Made by a program: the position numbers and the translations under genes | Notes under the pieces: model-generated | Told to the model about the DNA's origin: nothing | The model's input: the letters and a program-made list of their open reading frames with translations, nothing else | Databases searched by the model: none | In this document: piece after piece, positions 23,291 to 36,263 of the stretch | Layout: each line of letters begins with the position of its first letter | Numbering within the stretch: the first letter of the stretch is position 1 | From: Austropuccinia psidii | Lineage: Eukaryota > Basidiomycota > Pucciniomycetes > Pucciniales > Sphaerophragmiaceae | DNA: 64,000 bases | Direction of reading: 5' to 3' | Assembly: GCA_023105745.1 (NCBI GenBank) | Contig: JALGQZ010000018.1 | Span: 11,173,338 to 11,237,337, forward strand

Positions 23291-24639
23291 TAAAAATGGA
23301 ATATTCCTGTTCCCTGAAAAAAATATGAAAATTTTTACAAAGAAGGTCAAAGTGTCAAACAATAGGCCAGAATGAGCCTAATTGTTCACTTTACCAATAA
23401 GCGTAAGGTTAATAATCCACACTCCTACTTGCCAAATAATCAACAAAGATAATTTACCTTTTTAATTGCTAAAAGGTCCGTGATCTACAAAAATGTACAT
23501 ATCTCCTTGTGGCACATGACCACAAGGAAACTTGTCGTGAATTAAAAACTACTCTCCTTTTCAAAAAGTTGAGAAGGAAGAGACCAGCTCTTGCTTTATT
23601 ATAAAAACTAACTTGTAACTAGAATTAAACGGGTGGTGGCCCAAAACAAATTATGAACAAAATATCAACCTTGTTACTTCTCTACCTTGTTCACTTAGAT
23701 ATTTTCTCTTATTTTTTATCGTATCCAAAACAATCATCTAGTATTTAACCTGTGTTGTCAAATTGTAGGACTACATTGATCAGTCCACCTTTTAAGGTAC
23801 TGTATATATGAATTCAACTGTAGTCTCCTTCTTGTAATTCTGTGCTAATTATCACTCCACCTTTCAAGATATAAAAAATTCATACAAAGGTCTGAAATCT
23901 ACTCTTATTGAGGGCTTGGGGAACTTTTTAGGGAAAATTTGAAGAAATTCAAAAAAGGAAAAGGGGGAATGGGAATTTGTTTAAATAGGAAATATACTTT
24001 TAAGAAGATTAGAAACTGGAAAAGCACCATCAAAATTATGAAAAATGGGTTCAAGTGTATTTCTTTATTGAAGAAGGAGGAAAAAAAGAAAATTTGGGTT
24101 ATTGGTCAAGTAATTAAAGGGGAAAAAGCTTTTGGTGGCAGGTTTTTTGGGAAGAAAATAAATAAAAATGGTTTAGTATTATCTAATAAAAAAAATTTAA
24201 ATTTTTTTTTTGAAAAAAAAAGTCTGTTTGGGGGCATTTGAAAGAATAAATGAAAAGAAATCGGTCAAGGGATTTTTGGGGGTTTTGGAAGGGTTTTTCT
24301 CAATACAGATTATTTTTCCGTTTTTTAATTGAAAGAGTCCCAGGAATTTTGTTAAATGTTTTTACCATTTTGATTATATGCGTTTACCCATTCACTTTAT
24401 TAATTTTCATTTTATTAATTCTGAATATTTATTTATTTATTTATTGGGAAACTTCATAGTCCAAATACCCTAAATATTGTAGTTTTGAGTACTTTTTTTC
24501 ATAGAAACAGCTTACAACCATTGTTTTCTTGTTATTTTATACTAAAAGCTTTGACCCTATGTTTATTTTTTGAGTTTCAATCTTCCTCTCCCAACTCTTA
24601 ATTTTTGAATTATTGTATTTCAAATTGATACTTATTTTA
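23291..24639. other. Unassigned AT-rich stretch with a small hairpin
   Basis: No supported gene. A perfect nine-base inverted repeat TCCTTGTGG/CCACAAGGA with a 7-base loop is at 23504-23528. The Lys/Phe-rich open frames at 23939-24241 and 24250-24459 look compositional, arising from G- and A-rich runs; I do not call them genes. Confidence 0.5.
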
Positions 24640-24785
24640 CCAGGCTTGCAAGCAACACCTTGACCAGTTTCCAAGGTGCATAAATTCTAAAAAGGGTAGC
24701 ACAGTGCCTTGGGGGTGTATCCAAGTAGCTCGTAAGCTTATAGCTGCTTGAATAGGGTTTCTCTTGCGGATTTTTAGAAAAAGTG

Positions 24786-24848
24786 GCCACATCCTCTATA
24801 GAAAAGAGTCTGTTTTCACTGTATTTTTTTGGTGTATTGTACTAGAGC
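24786..24848 (+). repeat. Short direct repeat, left copy (possible LTR remnant)
   Basis: Contains CTATAGAAAA followed by TCTGT, TCA and GTATT blocks that recur in order at 28497-28567. It lies in a locally GC-richer patch (24640-24900). The two copies are 3.7 kb apart and enclose AT-rich DNA with no coding frame. They could be ends of a non-autonomous LTR element or coincidence. Confidence 0.3.
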
Positions 24849-24949
24849 GTTAATTGCTTCTCAGTGCTGTAACCCGGGGGAATAAATTCTAAAATTGGCA
24901 TAAAGGAATAGTAAAGTATAAATCTTAATAAATTACTAATTATTTTTAT

Positions 24950-27900
24950 TTCAATTCAAAAGGGGATATAGAAATAGTTATACTGATTTCTCGCCTACAT
25001 ATATAAATAAGACATTATAGTTTACCAAAAACTACTAAAGTAAATATTAATTCAAAAAAAGATGTCTTGTTTTCAATCATAAATAAATCTCAAAAGCTTG
25101 TGAGCTTTTTAGTATACACATCCTCTATGCTCATAAATTGGAAATTATGAATTTTATATTAATATCACATACTTTAATTTTGAAATCTGTGTGGTAATTA
25201 ATATGCTCACCGCTAATTCTAGAAAAACTATTGCCACAATTAGAAAGTTCTTACTTAAAAATCCATGATGAATTTTCATTATTTATTCCATATTTTTCTC
25301 CAATAATATCATGAAAATCTCCATTACAAAAATCTTATGGGAAGATATGAAGAGATCAATTAGGATTTTTATTTTTCTTGTAGTTAAAACCCAAAACTCT
25401 TTTGGAGTATGAAAAGTATTATTTCAATCGAGAAACCTTAACGTAATTTATTTCACTAACTCTTTCTATGAATATTCCATGAATTATATTCTTATAAAGA
25501 AATATCTGATAGAACTTTTCTAGAATCAACTCTTGATTAATTTATGTTTATTTATTTTATGATATATGGAATTTCACTCTTTATATCTATAGTTTATTTT
25601 TAGATATTTTTAAGGTAAAATCACCTTAATTATAATACAAAACAAATATTTGACGATGGATTATTATTACTTATTTTAAGATAAGTGATCCTAAGGTGTT
25701 TTACCATATGGAATTCCTCCTTCTATTAAGATTTAAAGCCACTTTCTTTTTCAAAATTTTCCTTTCATTAATTAAATTTATCAAAATTAAGATTTTGATT
25801 TCACTATATTATATCATATGAAAGTATATTTCTGAATACAAACACACCTGAATTGTTTATGGAAGATTAATGGATGATATTCTTTGCTTTTCTTATTTAT
25901 ATTTTGGGGAAAGAATCAGCTCCTAAATTATCAATTCATTTTATTTTATTTCTATTTAGATTTTGAAATGAGAATCTCCTTCCTTTTGAGCTTTTAATAA
26001 GGATCTTTACTTCAAGAGAAAACCAACTTTTACAAGTGAATGAATAACTAAAAAATGTTGAAATAATGTAAAAAAGATGAATAAACAATTACTTTTGTTA
26101 ATTTTTATTTTATTTCTTCTCCCTAAATCACTCAGTTATTTTTAAAAATGATTAAAGATTTAATATTACTTTCAGATTCAGTTTTTGGATTAAACAAGTT
26201 TCAATTTCTAAACAGAAAAATGTTGAAAATATTGTATTTAGTATTTTTGATCTTTGAAGTGTGAAGGAAATATGTGAAATTGATATTTTACTTAAGCTTT
26301 GAATTATATTTGATTTCAAATCAGAATGAATTTATTTTTGGAAAAATATTCCAATCTCAAAAAAGAAACATAAAACTAACATTTATTTATTTCAGTTTTT
26401 TCTGAGAAGTGAAAACTGTCAAATTCATTAGTGAAAAATTATTAGTTTTATTGTTTTATTTCAATAAAATACGTTCAATTTTTATTGGAATTAAAGGTCT
26501 GAAGTCAATTTTTTTTGAAAAAGATTGACTCAGAATCTTTTCTCTTTGTGTTCTATTTGTGAATTTTCTTTTCTTATTTTGAAGTATCCAAATTTTTGAT
26601 TATTTAAATAGAATGAGGGAATTATTGTTTTATTTACCAATTTTTAGGCCATATATCAAAAAAATAGCAATGTTTACCTGTTAATTTTAAAAAGTAAATT
26701 CGGTTCTCTATACCATTGATTTCAAAAAAAATATTTGGATTTACTTCACAAACTAACTCAAATAAAATTGAAAGATAAGCAGGATATTAGATAATTCAAG
26801 TCTGATATCAAAAGTATAATTTCAAAATATTATTATTATTCAATTTAAATGAAAATAAACTTTATTATACTTAACTAAAATTAAAATTAAAAACAAACTT
26901 GTATTTTTATTTTAAGAAGCTGTTTTTGCCTCTTTGTTTATAGAAGCACAAAACATCAACAAATCTAAAGATTTTTTGAATAAATAAGCTTAAAAGAGTA
27001 AAACAAAATAGAATATTTATCCAGAAATTTGAGCAGAAAATCCTTTTCTAAGAAAAATATTAATTTAATTCCTTTTTTTTTCAATTACTTACAAATAAAA
27101 AAGGAATTACAAAGCCTCTTTTTTAATTTACAAGTCCTTTTCAGGGATAGATAGAAGAGACTCGCTGTCTTAAGATAGAAGTAAAAATGTTAAAACAAAC
27201 CATTTGATTTTCAGGTTCTTATTTGATTTAAAAGTGGAATTTAAAAATATTAGTGTTGGGAATTTCAAAATACAAAACAGTTTTTTTTAAATTATTGATT
27301 TTTAATACAAAATTCTCAGCCGAATTAATAAAAGCATCTAAAATTTCCTTTAAAAAGATTTGATTATCATTTTGTAATAATCCTATTTGATTTAAAGCTG
27401 TAGTCTTTAAGAAAGAACTATAATCTATTCAGGTTGGCTTTCTTTGATAAGAAACTGGAATTTATTTTCTTTTATTTTTTTATTATAAAATAAATTAATC
27501 AATTTCAGTTAGTGATCTGAGTTTTGATTAATTAAAAAGGAGTTTTTCTTAAATTATACTTTGATTATTCAACTTGAGCTTTTAATTTGTACAAAATTAT
27601 GTTTTCTTAATTATAATTCAAACTCAATTATCAAAATAAATAAATAAACATCAGAATAATAAATAACTCCAATATTTAAAATTGAAAAAATTTTGAACAA
27701 TAAATATCAAATTTGATGCAAAGAAAAAATTGTTCCCTTTTTAAATTAGAAATCCTTTTTTATATAAACTTTCTGGAAAAAAAAGTCAATTTTATTGCTT
27801 TGATTTTTTTTTTTTTGATGTAATATCGAACAAACAAACTTTTTATTTTGTTTTACAAAAGCTTACACTTACTTGAACCAATCTGTTCTCATTTAAGAAT

Positions 27901-28369
27901 ATAAATTTTTTAATCTGAAAATTTTCAAATTTTTTTAATTGTATTTTGAATCAAAAAAATAAAATGTTAAATTTTTTGAATTGAAACTAATTTTCTAATA
28001 AATTAAATTAATAAAAAGATCTAATAATAGAAAAAAAGAACCTATTATTGATGTTGTTAAAAATCTTTGATTTTTTTGGGGGAACAAGTGAATACATTCT
28101 TTTAATTTTTTTTTTAAAAAAAACTTACTGTTTATATCATCATGCTTTTCCCAAAACATGAATATTTCAGGATAATTAGTAGAAATTGGAAAAACCTTCA
28201 TTGTTCAATTCAAATAAAGATTTTTAGAATTTCTCAAATCTTTGTCAATAGACTCTACTGTTTATCCTGTACAGCTGTATTTCACAGATTGAACTCAGAA
28301 CCCTATGCAGTATTAACTGAATCTGCAAGCACAATCTTTGTGCTTTTTTTTAGATCAAACTAAGGCCAC
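24950..28369. other. Very AT-rich region without genes
   Basis: About 3.4 kb with almost no G or C clusters and only short open frames. No motif, tRNA-like box pair or long repeat was recognised. Confidence 0.6.
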
Positions 28370-28496
28370 GAACAACATCTGTACCTGCAGCAAAGTGGAA
28401 TAAGATCTGAGAAAGAAAGAACAGCACCTGAGACCTGTGGCCCAGGTGCCTATAATCCCAGATTTCCTGCAATAAATAAGCTTCAATTTTCTTTCA

Positions 28497-28567
28497 AATA
28501 AGCAACCACACCGCCTATAGAAAATCTTCTGTGGTCATTCTGTATTACTTTTCTTGGTATATAGTAA
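28497..28567 (+). repeat. Short direct repeat, right copy (possible LTR remnant)
   Basis: Partner of 24786-24848. It also sits in a GC-richer patch (28370-28560), again with CTATAGAAAA as the best conserved word. Confidence 0.3.
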
Positions 28568-30131
28568 CTTATATAAAGATGGATAGATAATTCATTTTTC
28601 ATAATTATCATTACTTATATTCTCATTGAATTAGTGAAAAAATAGATGTCTATTCTTAATCATATCATTTTAATTTTTTCAGTTATCCTAAGGTTATCAA
28701 GAATTTTCAGAAGCTCTGAAATTCGACCAATCAAAAACCCCAATTTATATTTAGAATACTACTCAATACTCAATAAGTTAACCCGCAAATCCTTTGAATT
28801 ATTCATGGTCTAGCTGTTATTTGCCAATTTAGTTGAAGGTTTTTTTCAAATTAAATGTAAAAAATGAATATTTAGTAACATTTAATAATAATATAAATTA
28901 ATATTCAAATGGATATATTAAGCTTATAGTTTATAATATGAGATTTATGCACCTTTTTGACAATCCAAAGTGTCCTACCCAAAATTTAATATGTCTCACA
29001 CTGAAAAAATATTTCCAAAACAACCTCCCAAGATTATTTTTCTCTTAATATTATTCAGTTTTTCACAATTCAAAAAAAATTGAAAAAATTAAAAATATCT
29101 TCTCATCACGAATTATATTTATAATACTTCAAAAAATAATTAATCTACTTATAATATTAATCCAAATTTAATCATAAATTACAAAACAAATTGAACTTAA
29201 ATCTCTTCTCAATCTCAACTCCTAATACTTCAAATACAGTTTCTTAATGAATTTAACTAACCTTTCAGTTTTAAAAAAACTCTTTTCAAATAAAAAAATT
29301 TGAAAAATTGTGCCAGAAAATCAACAGTGAATTTCCTTCATAGATGATACTTATACAAGCCCCAATATGAATTCATTTAGGAAAGCTACTGACGATTTTT
29401 CAAATAATGATTATAATATTTACCAATTCTTTTAGAAATTGCTCAATTACATCGTTTTTACCTCTTTTTTCATTTTCCATTAAACTGTTATAATAAACCA
29501 AAATTAATAATATATTTTTGTATTAGGGAGTTTTTCATGGCTATCACTTCAGGAAGTTTTTCTAAATTTACTCAGTTATTTTTTTTCAAATTACAGTATT
29601 AAATAATTTTAATTAAGATGGAGAATGAATCAGTAAAAAATGATTGGTGTAAGACATTGAAGGAATTTTCCAAAATTTCTAAGACAGAAGCCAAGAAATT
29701 AGGTGCAGAGCACATCTTATATTTCTGATAAATACCTTAGAGAAATGGCAAATCCTTTGAAATTTCAAATGTAACCTACGATAATGTCACGATGAAATAA
29801 GTTCAGAGTAAACTCCTATCTAATTTTTTGCACCAGACGGAACTCAAAATATTATATACTAGAATGGTAAGAATCTCCCAAAGCCGCTTACAACCAGTTC
29901 CTCTCCTGAATCAACGAAAGATTACTGAATGACTGAACTTGAATTAAAAAAATTCTGGTAACGGTTAATCTACCAGGATAATATTTTCCACCAAGTATCC
30001 AAAAATTAATGAGAAAGCTCCCTTATATATAATCTCAATTTAATAAACCTATCAGGTATGATAACGTTTTGCGATGGATCTGGCTCTGGTAGCTAATTAC
30101 CAATTCCAAACCTTTTAGGATGTTTGACAGT
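28568..30131. other. Unassigned AT-rich stretch
   Basis: No supported gene. Composition becomes less extreme after about 29700. It is the left flank of the hAT-like element. Confidence 0.5.
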
Positions 30132-30139
30132 ATTAAGTG

Positions 30140-31378
30140 TGGGGTGGGCAGCACGCCCTCCTGGTGCATGCACGGGGCATGCATGATAAATAAGAAGCAC
30201 CCTAGTGCATTCACTTTCAGAACTATTTCAGTTTTGAGGCAAAATTTTCATGTGATGAGATGTCCATGAGAATCTCATGATTTCATGAAAGAGTCTTACA
30301 TTCTTTCTTAAACACTACTGGGTAACTAAGGCCTTTTATGTAGATTTTCTGATTCATTCTTGATGCAAGTAAAATATTAGAAAATCAAAACAATTTTTTT
30401 TGGAAAAATCTGAAAAGAAATTACAACCATACATTTTAGAACAAAGAAGGCATATGATGGCTCATGTTGGGAGTTATGCAAGAAAACTATGTCATATTTT
30501 GTTATTGCATTGATTTTGGAGTTTTTTTTTGAACCCTTCATATTTCTATGTGACTTTTTGTATCAAAAAACATCACATTGAATAGATTTAAATAATTACA
30601 CTTGAAATATCCAAGTCCTAGGAGCTTACTAGAGCTGGGTCTGTAAGTATGATCCATCAGATTTAATTCTTTTTCAGTAATGAAAGACCCTTCAAAGTGG
30701 CAAAGGTATCTAGCACACCTTAACACGAGTTACAGCTCTCATCAATAGATGCAACAGTGGAACTGTGACCTGGAATATACCTTCTTGATGTTGTTCTCTC
30801 ATTTAGATGCGGTCAAGGGGGATTATTTAATGATTCAATTAGTTAGTAAGAAAATCAATGGAAATATTTCAAATACTCTTAATTTGGTGAGTCATGTAAT
30901 AATTCACCTCATTCAAAGATTCAATTATAATAGACTGAATTTCAAAAAATGGTTGAGAACTTGAATTTTCCCATTCTGACAGAGTATGACTTCATAAATA
31001 TGACTTTTTTGTGTCCCCTGATGAGCCATTAGTACTTGAAGCTGAATTTATCTATGATTTTATTCATGAATCTCAAAGGGAAAATTATGAAACCTCAATG
31101 GATTTATTATTTGATATTGACTTACTAGATCAAACAAACAGGGAAATCCCACCCGTTCATGTGAATAACAAAATTTAGGAAATTGAAGTACTTTTGTAAT
31201 GCAAACCTTCCTTTCAAATTTATCATGGTTATTTATGATCAAATAAGACACTTTTCATCTTTTTGTATTTTACATATAGTTAATTTGGAACAAAAGTGCA
31301 TGCATGTGCATGCCCAAGCATATCCAAAATGCATGCACCAGGCATGCACTTTAGAAAAAAGGCGTGCTGTCCACCCTA
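30140..31378. mobile_element. hAT-like non-autonomous DNA transposon
   Basis: 1239 bp. The left end TGGGGTGGGCAGCACGCC (30140-30157) and the reverse complement of the right end (TAGGGTGGACAGCACGCC, 31361-31378) match at 16 of 18 positions. The element is flanked by a perfect 8-bp duplication ATTAAGTG at 30132-30139 and 31379-31386. An 8-bp duplication and TIRs of the T-R-GGGTGG type are typical of the hAT superfamily. Both ends carry clusters of the palindrome TGCATGC just inside the TIRs (30165-30185 and 31296-31348). Inside there is one 71-codon frame at 30749-30964 that I do not recognise, and no transposase, so mobility would need a transposase in trans. Confidence 0.82.
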
Positions 31379-31386
31379 ATTAAGTG

Positions 31387-33144
31387 GCTCTAATAAAGCT
31401 TGAAGACCTTGAAATGATCTCAAATATATCAAAATAGGTCACTATATTTCCTTTAATAGACTCAAGTATATGTGCCAACATAGTTTATTCCTGCTGCAAG
31501 TTGAACTTCAAAATAAATGATGATACCTTAAAATGATTTCAGAATTTTCCCCAAGTGAAATTGAAACCATTTTCAACAATGATGTGTGAGAAAATTTTCC
31601 AAGAGAAAAAAACCTAAACCCATACCTAGAAGCAAGAAGGAACCTGCTTTATATGATTAGATGTACATCTCATTCTCCCCAGAGGGAAGCAAGCCTAGAA
31701 TTTGACAACAGAGGTATTTTAAAGAGCCACCTGAGGTGAAAAAAGCTTAAATTTTTCTCTTTTGGGAATCAAGAGATCTGATATTTTTAACACTGGCCGT
31801 TATGGTAGGAAGTTACTAAGCCATAATAGCCGCAAGTTTTCCATCAGATCGGGTTTTCTCAGGAGGGAAGAAAATACTTATCAAGTATTATCACTCCTAA
31901 CAATAAATTTTGAGGAGTTTTTTCTGTGTCGAATACTGACTGGGCTATGAATTTTAGTTCCATTTATGATTAGAAATAGATACACCATATTTTTTGATTT
32001 GTGTTATTCCTTTTCTTTCATTTATGTTAAAATTATAATTAAAACGCTGAGTCCTGACTAGATACACGTCCCAGGAAAATTGCAGGAACCCTGTTAGGAA
32101 TTAAGTATGTAGCCTTTTTCAAAACCTTTCAGGAATTAGGGAAGGAAATAAAAAATCTTGTGCCTCATATTGCAGAGATTCCTGGGGGAAAACCAGAAAT
32201 ATGGTGTTTTTGATGGGGAGCCTGAATTTTCCCGGAAAATGCTCACCCAAAATGAAATTGCCTGACACATAGTAATTTAATTAGAAAAAGACAGTTCCTG
32301 GGGTTCCCAAAAGGGATAAATAGAGGGGCACTCGACCACCAAATTTCAAAATTCCTCCCATAAGGTTATAGACCAAGAAGTGAAATGACTTCCTTCATTT
32401 CCTAGAAGATAGTCTTGTATATGATAGTTAGTTGAATTGACCCTTAGTCAAGCTCAGTGGAATAATATGTATTCAAAATACCTATTATCCAAGCCCAGAG
32501 GTATTATCTTGCTGAAGAATTTTTCTAGTTATCAGCACAAAACTTATTGATAATTAATTATTAAATCAAACAAATGCAAAATTGCTTGAAATTTATTTTG
32601 GAATAACATAAATTCAACTAATGAAATTGACTGATTTTAGCTCAATTTTTGAAAAGAATTCCCTTTCAAATCATCCAATGTTCATTTTTCAAAAAAATTA
32701 AGCCAAATCTTGAGTTTTTGAAGGTGTTTTCTCTTAAAATTCCAAATTCTAGATGGAGTCAACGTTTAAAAACTCTTGATTGGGATCTTATTGAGTGAGT
32801 TACTGTGCTAAGTCCCCTTAGTAAATTTTGGCCATATTCAAATCGAGATGGAATGATTTACACTAATCGAAGAGTCTCTTGACCTGGCTAGCTGCTCTTG
32901 ACCATTTTCCCAAAAGTGCCCCCCCTCCCACATCGAAAAATTAAAAATTAAAAATTCAATTTCTTTCATCCATCCTCATCCAAATCCTCAATTTAATCCT
33001 CAGTTCGTCTTTCCATCCATCGATTGGTTTATTCCTTGGTAAGCTACATTTAGCCAGTCTTGGTCTTCTTCATCCGTCAGCTGCGATTCAATCTTGGATT
33101 TTGTGATCGTCTTTGAATTTAAAGGATCCTTTTCTGTTGATTCA
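31387..33144. other. Unassigned stretch and upstream region of the host gene
   Basis: No supported gene. At 32316-32323 the sequence GGATAAATAGAGGGG resembles the TATA context in the LTR at 44556 (TATAAATAGAGGG), so an old LTR may lie around 32040-32600; I could not define its ends. From about 32900 the DNA turns C- and T-rich, as expected for a fungal promoter and 5' leader of the gene at 33145. A possible leader-intron donor GGTAAGC is near 33038. Confidence 0.45.
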
Positions 33145-34458
33145 ATGCCCGGTAAACCGATTTTGTTCCAATTCTTTAAATCAATCTTTCCTATAAAATC
33201 ATTTTAATTTTAATCTTGACACATAATAATAATAAGCATTCATCTCCGTCCGCCTGCCATCAAATTCATCCGCGATGGGCGCTATTCAAACATCTATCAT
33301 ATTATTCAATCCATTGGTTCACATCTTTGAAAAGGTACTAGTCCCGAAATCACGACTCCTGCCTCCGCACCCGGTCAGACGGCCCCTTTATCAGCTAAAA
33401 CTACTCCTGTCGATCCAACCAGCACCGTCAATCCAGTCGTCATCACGAGCTCAAGGAGGGAAAGTATCGCTCATCGATTTCCTACTTCAATTTCTAATCA
33501 TTTAAATCGTGTCGATCACTCCCTTCATCCTGATCTCATCAAATCAGAGCTTGACCCTTCAACTGTCGCCCTCAGGCAGTTCGTCAACGATGATCGTCAT
33601 TTTAGTCTCATCAGGTTCTTAATCAACATTTACTAATCATCTCTATCAAAAACTAACTCATCATCTGTTTTCTTCTTTTTGAATAGGAATCTTCGATTGG
33701 CTGATCTGATCACTATTTTAAATGGAGTGTGCGGTTCACTATCAATCTTCTCATCTTGTTCGTTTTTACTCACTCTTGACCTAAAATATCTACAACGAGC
33801 ATGTCTTTTTCCTGTACTTTCTTTGGGATTCGATTTCATGGACGGAAAAGTCGCAAGATTTCGAAATGAATCATCAGTCTTGGGTCAAGAACTGGATTCC
33901 CTCGCTGATTTAATCTCCTTTGGAATCGCTCCCGCTTTGATCGGATTCGCTATTGGTTTACGTCATCCGTTTGACGTTGCTCTCTTAACTCTTTTTGTTT
34001 GTGCTGGCTTGACTAGATTGGCAAGATTTAATTCTACTGCCTCATTTCATCAACATCACTCATCTCATCTACTTAACTCAAAATCTCAAGCGTTTGAGGG
34101 GTTTCCTATCCCAACCAGCCTTTGGTTAGTGGCAATCATGTATGAATCCGTCAGGCGCGCGGCCATCGAACTTCCCCTAATGAATCAAATCATCTTGGAT
34201 CAACTTCTGACTCAAGTTGATCAGCCAAACGTAATTTGGCTAAGGCAAATTCAAAAAAATGGAAATCGTTTAACTGGTGGCTTGATTGAAAACTCTTGGG
34301 GTTTCAAAGCTCATTGGATGAGCTTGGCTTTTGGTACTTGGGCCTTCTTGATGCTTTCCAAAAGTCTCAGGGGTTTGTCTATCAATCCATTCCTCAGATC
34401 ATTTTACTGTTTACTAATCCTTGATATCTTCCTCTTACCAATAGTACCAAAAATTTAA
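33145..34458 (+). CDS. CHO1: Phosphatidylserine synthase (CDP-diacylglycerol:serine O-phosphatidyltransferase)
   Basis: Proposed exons 33145-33151, 33335-33614 and 33687-34458 give 352 residues ending VPKI. Exon 1 is only ATGCCCG. The joins read ..CCCG^GTACTAG.. (MPGTSPEITT) and ..ATCAG^GAAT.. (HFSLIRNLRL). Both introns (183 and 72 nt) are GT-AG; the second has TACTAAT and CTAAC branch-site words. The CDP-alcohol phosphatidyltransferase signature D-x2-DG-x2-AR-x8-G-x3-D-x3-D is perfect at residues 145-170. FVNDDRHFSLIR at about 85-96 precedes it, as is usual in fungal PS synthases, and there are about six hydrophobic segments. It would make phosphatidylserine from CDP-diacylglycerol and serine in the ER membrane, the first step toward PE and PC. 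The N-terminal 80 residues are Ser/Thr/Pro-rich. It is the only intact host gene here. A related phosphatidyltransferase such as PGP or PI synthase is less likely. Confidence 0.9.
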
Positions 34459-35650
34459 CTTTCAACTAGCTCAGATCCTTGAAATATCAAAATTCATCTT
34501 TTTGTCCTTTGTTTTCTTCTAGTTTTTTTTTTGGTTAAATTAGAACATATAAAAAGTCCTAAAAATGAAACATTTGCTTGTTACTAAGAGAGAAAACAAG
34601 ACCTTAAAGATCATCTTAATTTGTTGGTGAAATGTAATGCCATTGATTGTGTGCTGGTGGGTTTCAACTTTTCTTATAAGCTGGGAGAGAGCCTTCAATA
34701 TTTGCCTTACTGAAAACATGATTTGAGTTTTTTTGACAAAATCTGAGCTTTCTGGGTGAGTATCCTTATTAATACATGATACCTTTCTGTTCTTGAGTAA
34801 CAAAGACCTTGATTAAAGAAAGTAGGGCTATCAATAGGCCAAGTCAATCCTTTAATCAAAGATACAGCTTTGGGGTTGAGAGGTTAAGAACAAAAGGAAT
34901 CTCTGAAAACCTACCACCCTATTACTCATTAAATACAACCATCCCCATCAAAGTTCCCCTTTCAAATGGGCTCTTGGTGCATACTGATTATGAAGAGTTA
35001 ATTGATGGAAAGGAATCTGCTGGCAAAACTTTGTCATGTCTTTGGACAGCTCATAGGGTTCAATAGCTTTATTGACAGAAGCCACCAAATACCACCTTAC
35101 ATCTTTTTATTGAAATAAGACTTTTTATATGCAAATAGGTTGTAGGTGTTCAATGTAAGTTGAATTACTTGGATTGTATCTTGAAATATCAATTGTTGAC
35201 TTTTTATTAAATGCTTAATAAAAAAATAGACATTAAACTTGTACTTTTGTTGCTTTTTTATCTTGAATTTTCCCCTCATTTTTTTTCAAAATGTCAAGAA
35301 ATGTATTTTATTTCAGTTTTAACTTTTTTTATATTTTAAATGATGTTTTTTTAATTTATAATAGAAAAAAAGAATAATAAAGTGTAAGTTTAATAATAAT
35401 ATTTGTATTTCTCGTTGTTGAGAATTATTACTTAATTGAAAAAATAAACAAGATTTATATTAAAACTTTTATATATAAATTTATTTTTCATTATTATTAT
35501 TTTGATTGAATATTTTTTTTTCTTTTGACTTAAATGAATAAATTATCTCTTGAAATTGAATTCTTTGTGAAGAAAAAAAAATCAAAAAAATATATTATTT
35601 TCTTTTTTTTGGATAATGATAATAATTTGAGGGTATTGCTAAACCCATGC
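34459..35650. other. 3' flank of the host gene, otherwise unassigned
   Basis: AT-rich. One plus-strand frame at 34809-35066 (85 codons, containing PIKVPLSNGLLVHTDYEELI and AGKTLSCLWTAHRVQ) has a more protein-like composition than its surroundings and could be a fragment of a gene or repeat, but I do not recognise it. The rest shows nothing. Confidence 0.4.
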
Positions 35651-35676
35651 AAGCCCTTATGTGTTTTTACTAAAAA

Positions 35677-35722
35677 CTTATGTGTTTTTGCCATAAATTG
35701 GTAAAAACACATAAGGGGTGGC
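35677..35722 (+). repeat. Left terminal inverted repeat of MULE C (hairpin)
   Basis: A 16-bp stem with one mismatch and a 7-base loop (35677-35715), followed by TGGCCTA at about 35719. A further copy of CTTATGTGTTTTTAC lies just outside at about 35656. Confidence 0.8.
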
Positions 35723-36263
35723 CTAGGCCCATTTGAATTAAAATTAAACAAAAAACTTGTATTGGTCAAAAACCTCCCAAAACCCCCTCACCCATTTGTT
35801 TCACTTTTTTGCCACATCCCACCCCCCTCACCAAACAAAAAAAAGACCAAACACCCAAATAATCCACACTTCCCCCCCAAAAAACAAGTTTTTTTTATTG
35901 AAAAACAGCATTACAAACCAAATTTTCCAAAGCATTCCACACATTTTTTCCTTTTTTCTCAAAGACTGCATTTTCCCCAAAAACAACCTGCCTCCAAGCC
36001 TCTAAAATTCCCTGTTTTTACCTTCCCTCTTCTACTATTCTTAAATTTAAACATCTTCATTTCACCTTTTCCCACTTTGTTTGACTTTCACACCTTTTAT
36101 CCATTCTTTCCTGATTCCAAATTCAAAAAAATCATGTTTTTTAAAAATTTATACATCTTTTTCACTATATAATGCTTCAACCCCCCACTGAAGGTGAATT
36201 TCAGAACCTTGACATAATGTTACCAGGGCACAGGGGTATGCTTTGTCCACCTTGAGGTCCAAC

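Noticed and set aside
23939..24459. Lys- and Phe-rich ORFs
   Set aside because: Composition follows A- and T-runs; no motif, no homologous copy in the window.
35757..36172. Overlapping Pro/Phe-rich ORFs just inside the left end of MULE C
   Set aside because: Both arise from a C- and T-rich tract; no domain and no counterpart in the other MULE relics that I could see.
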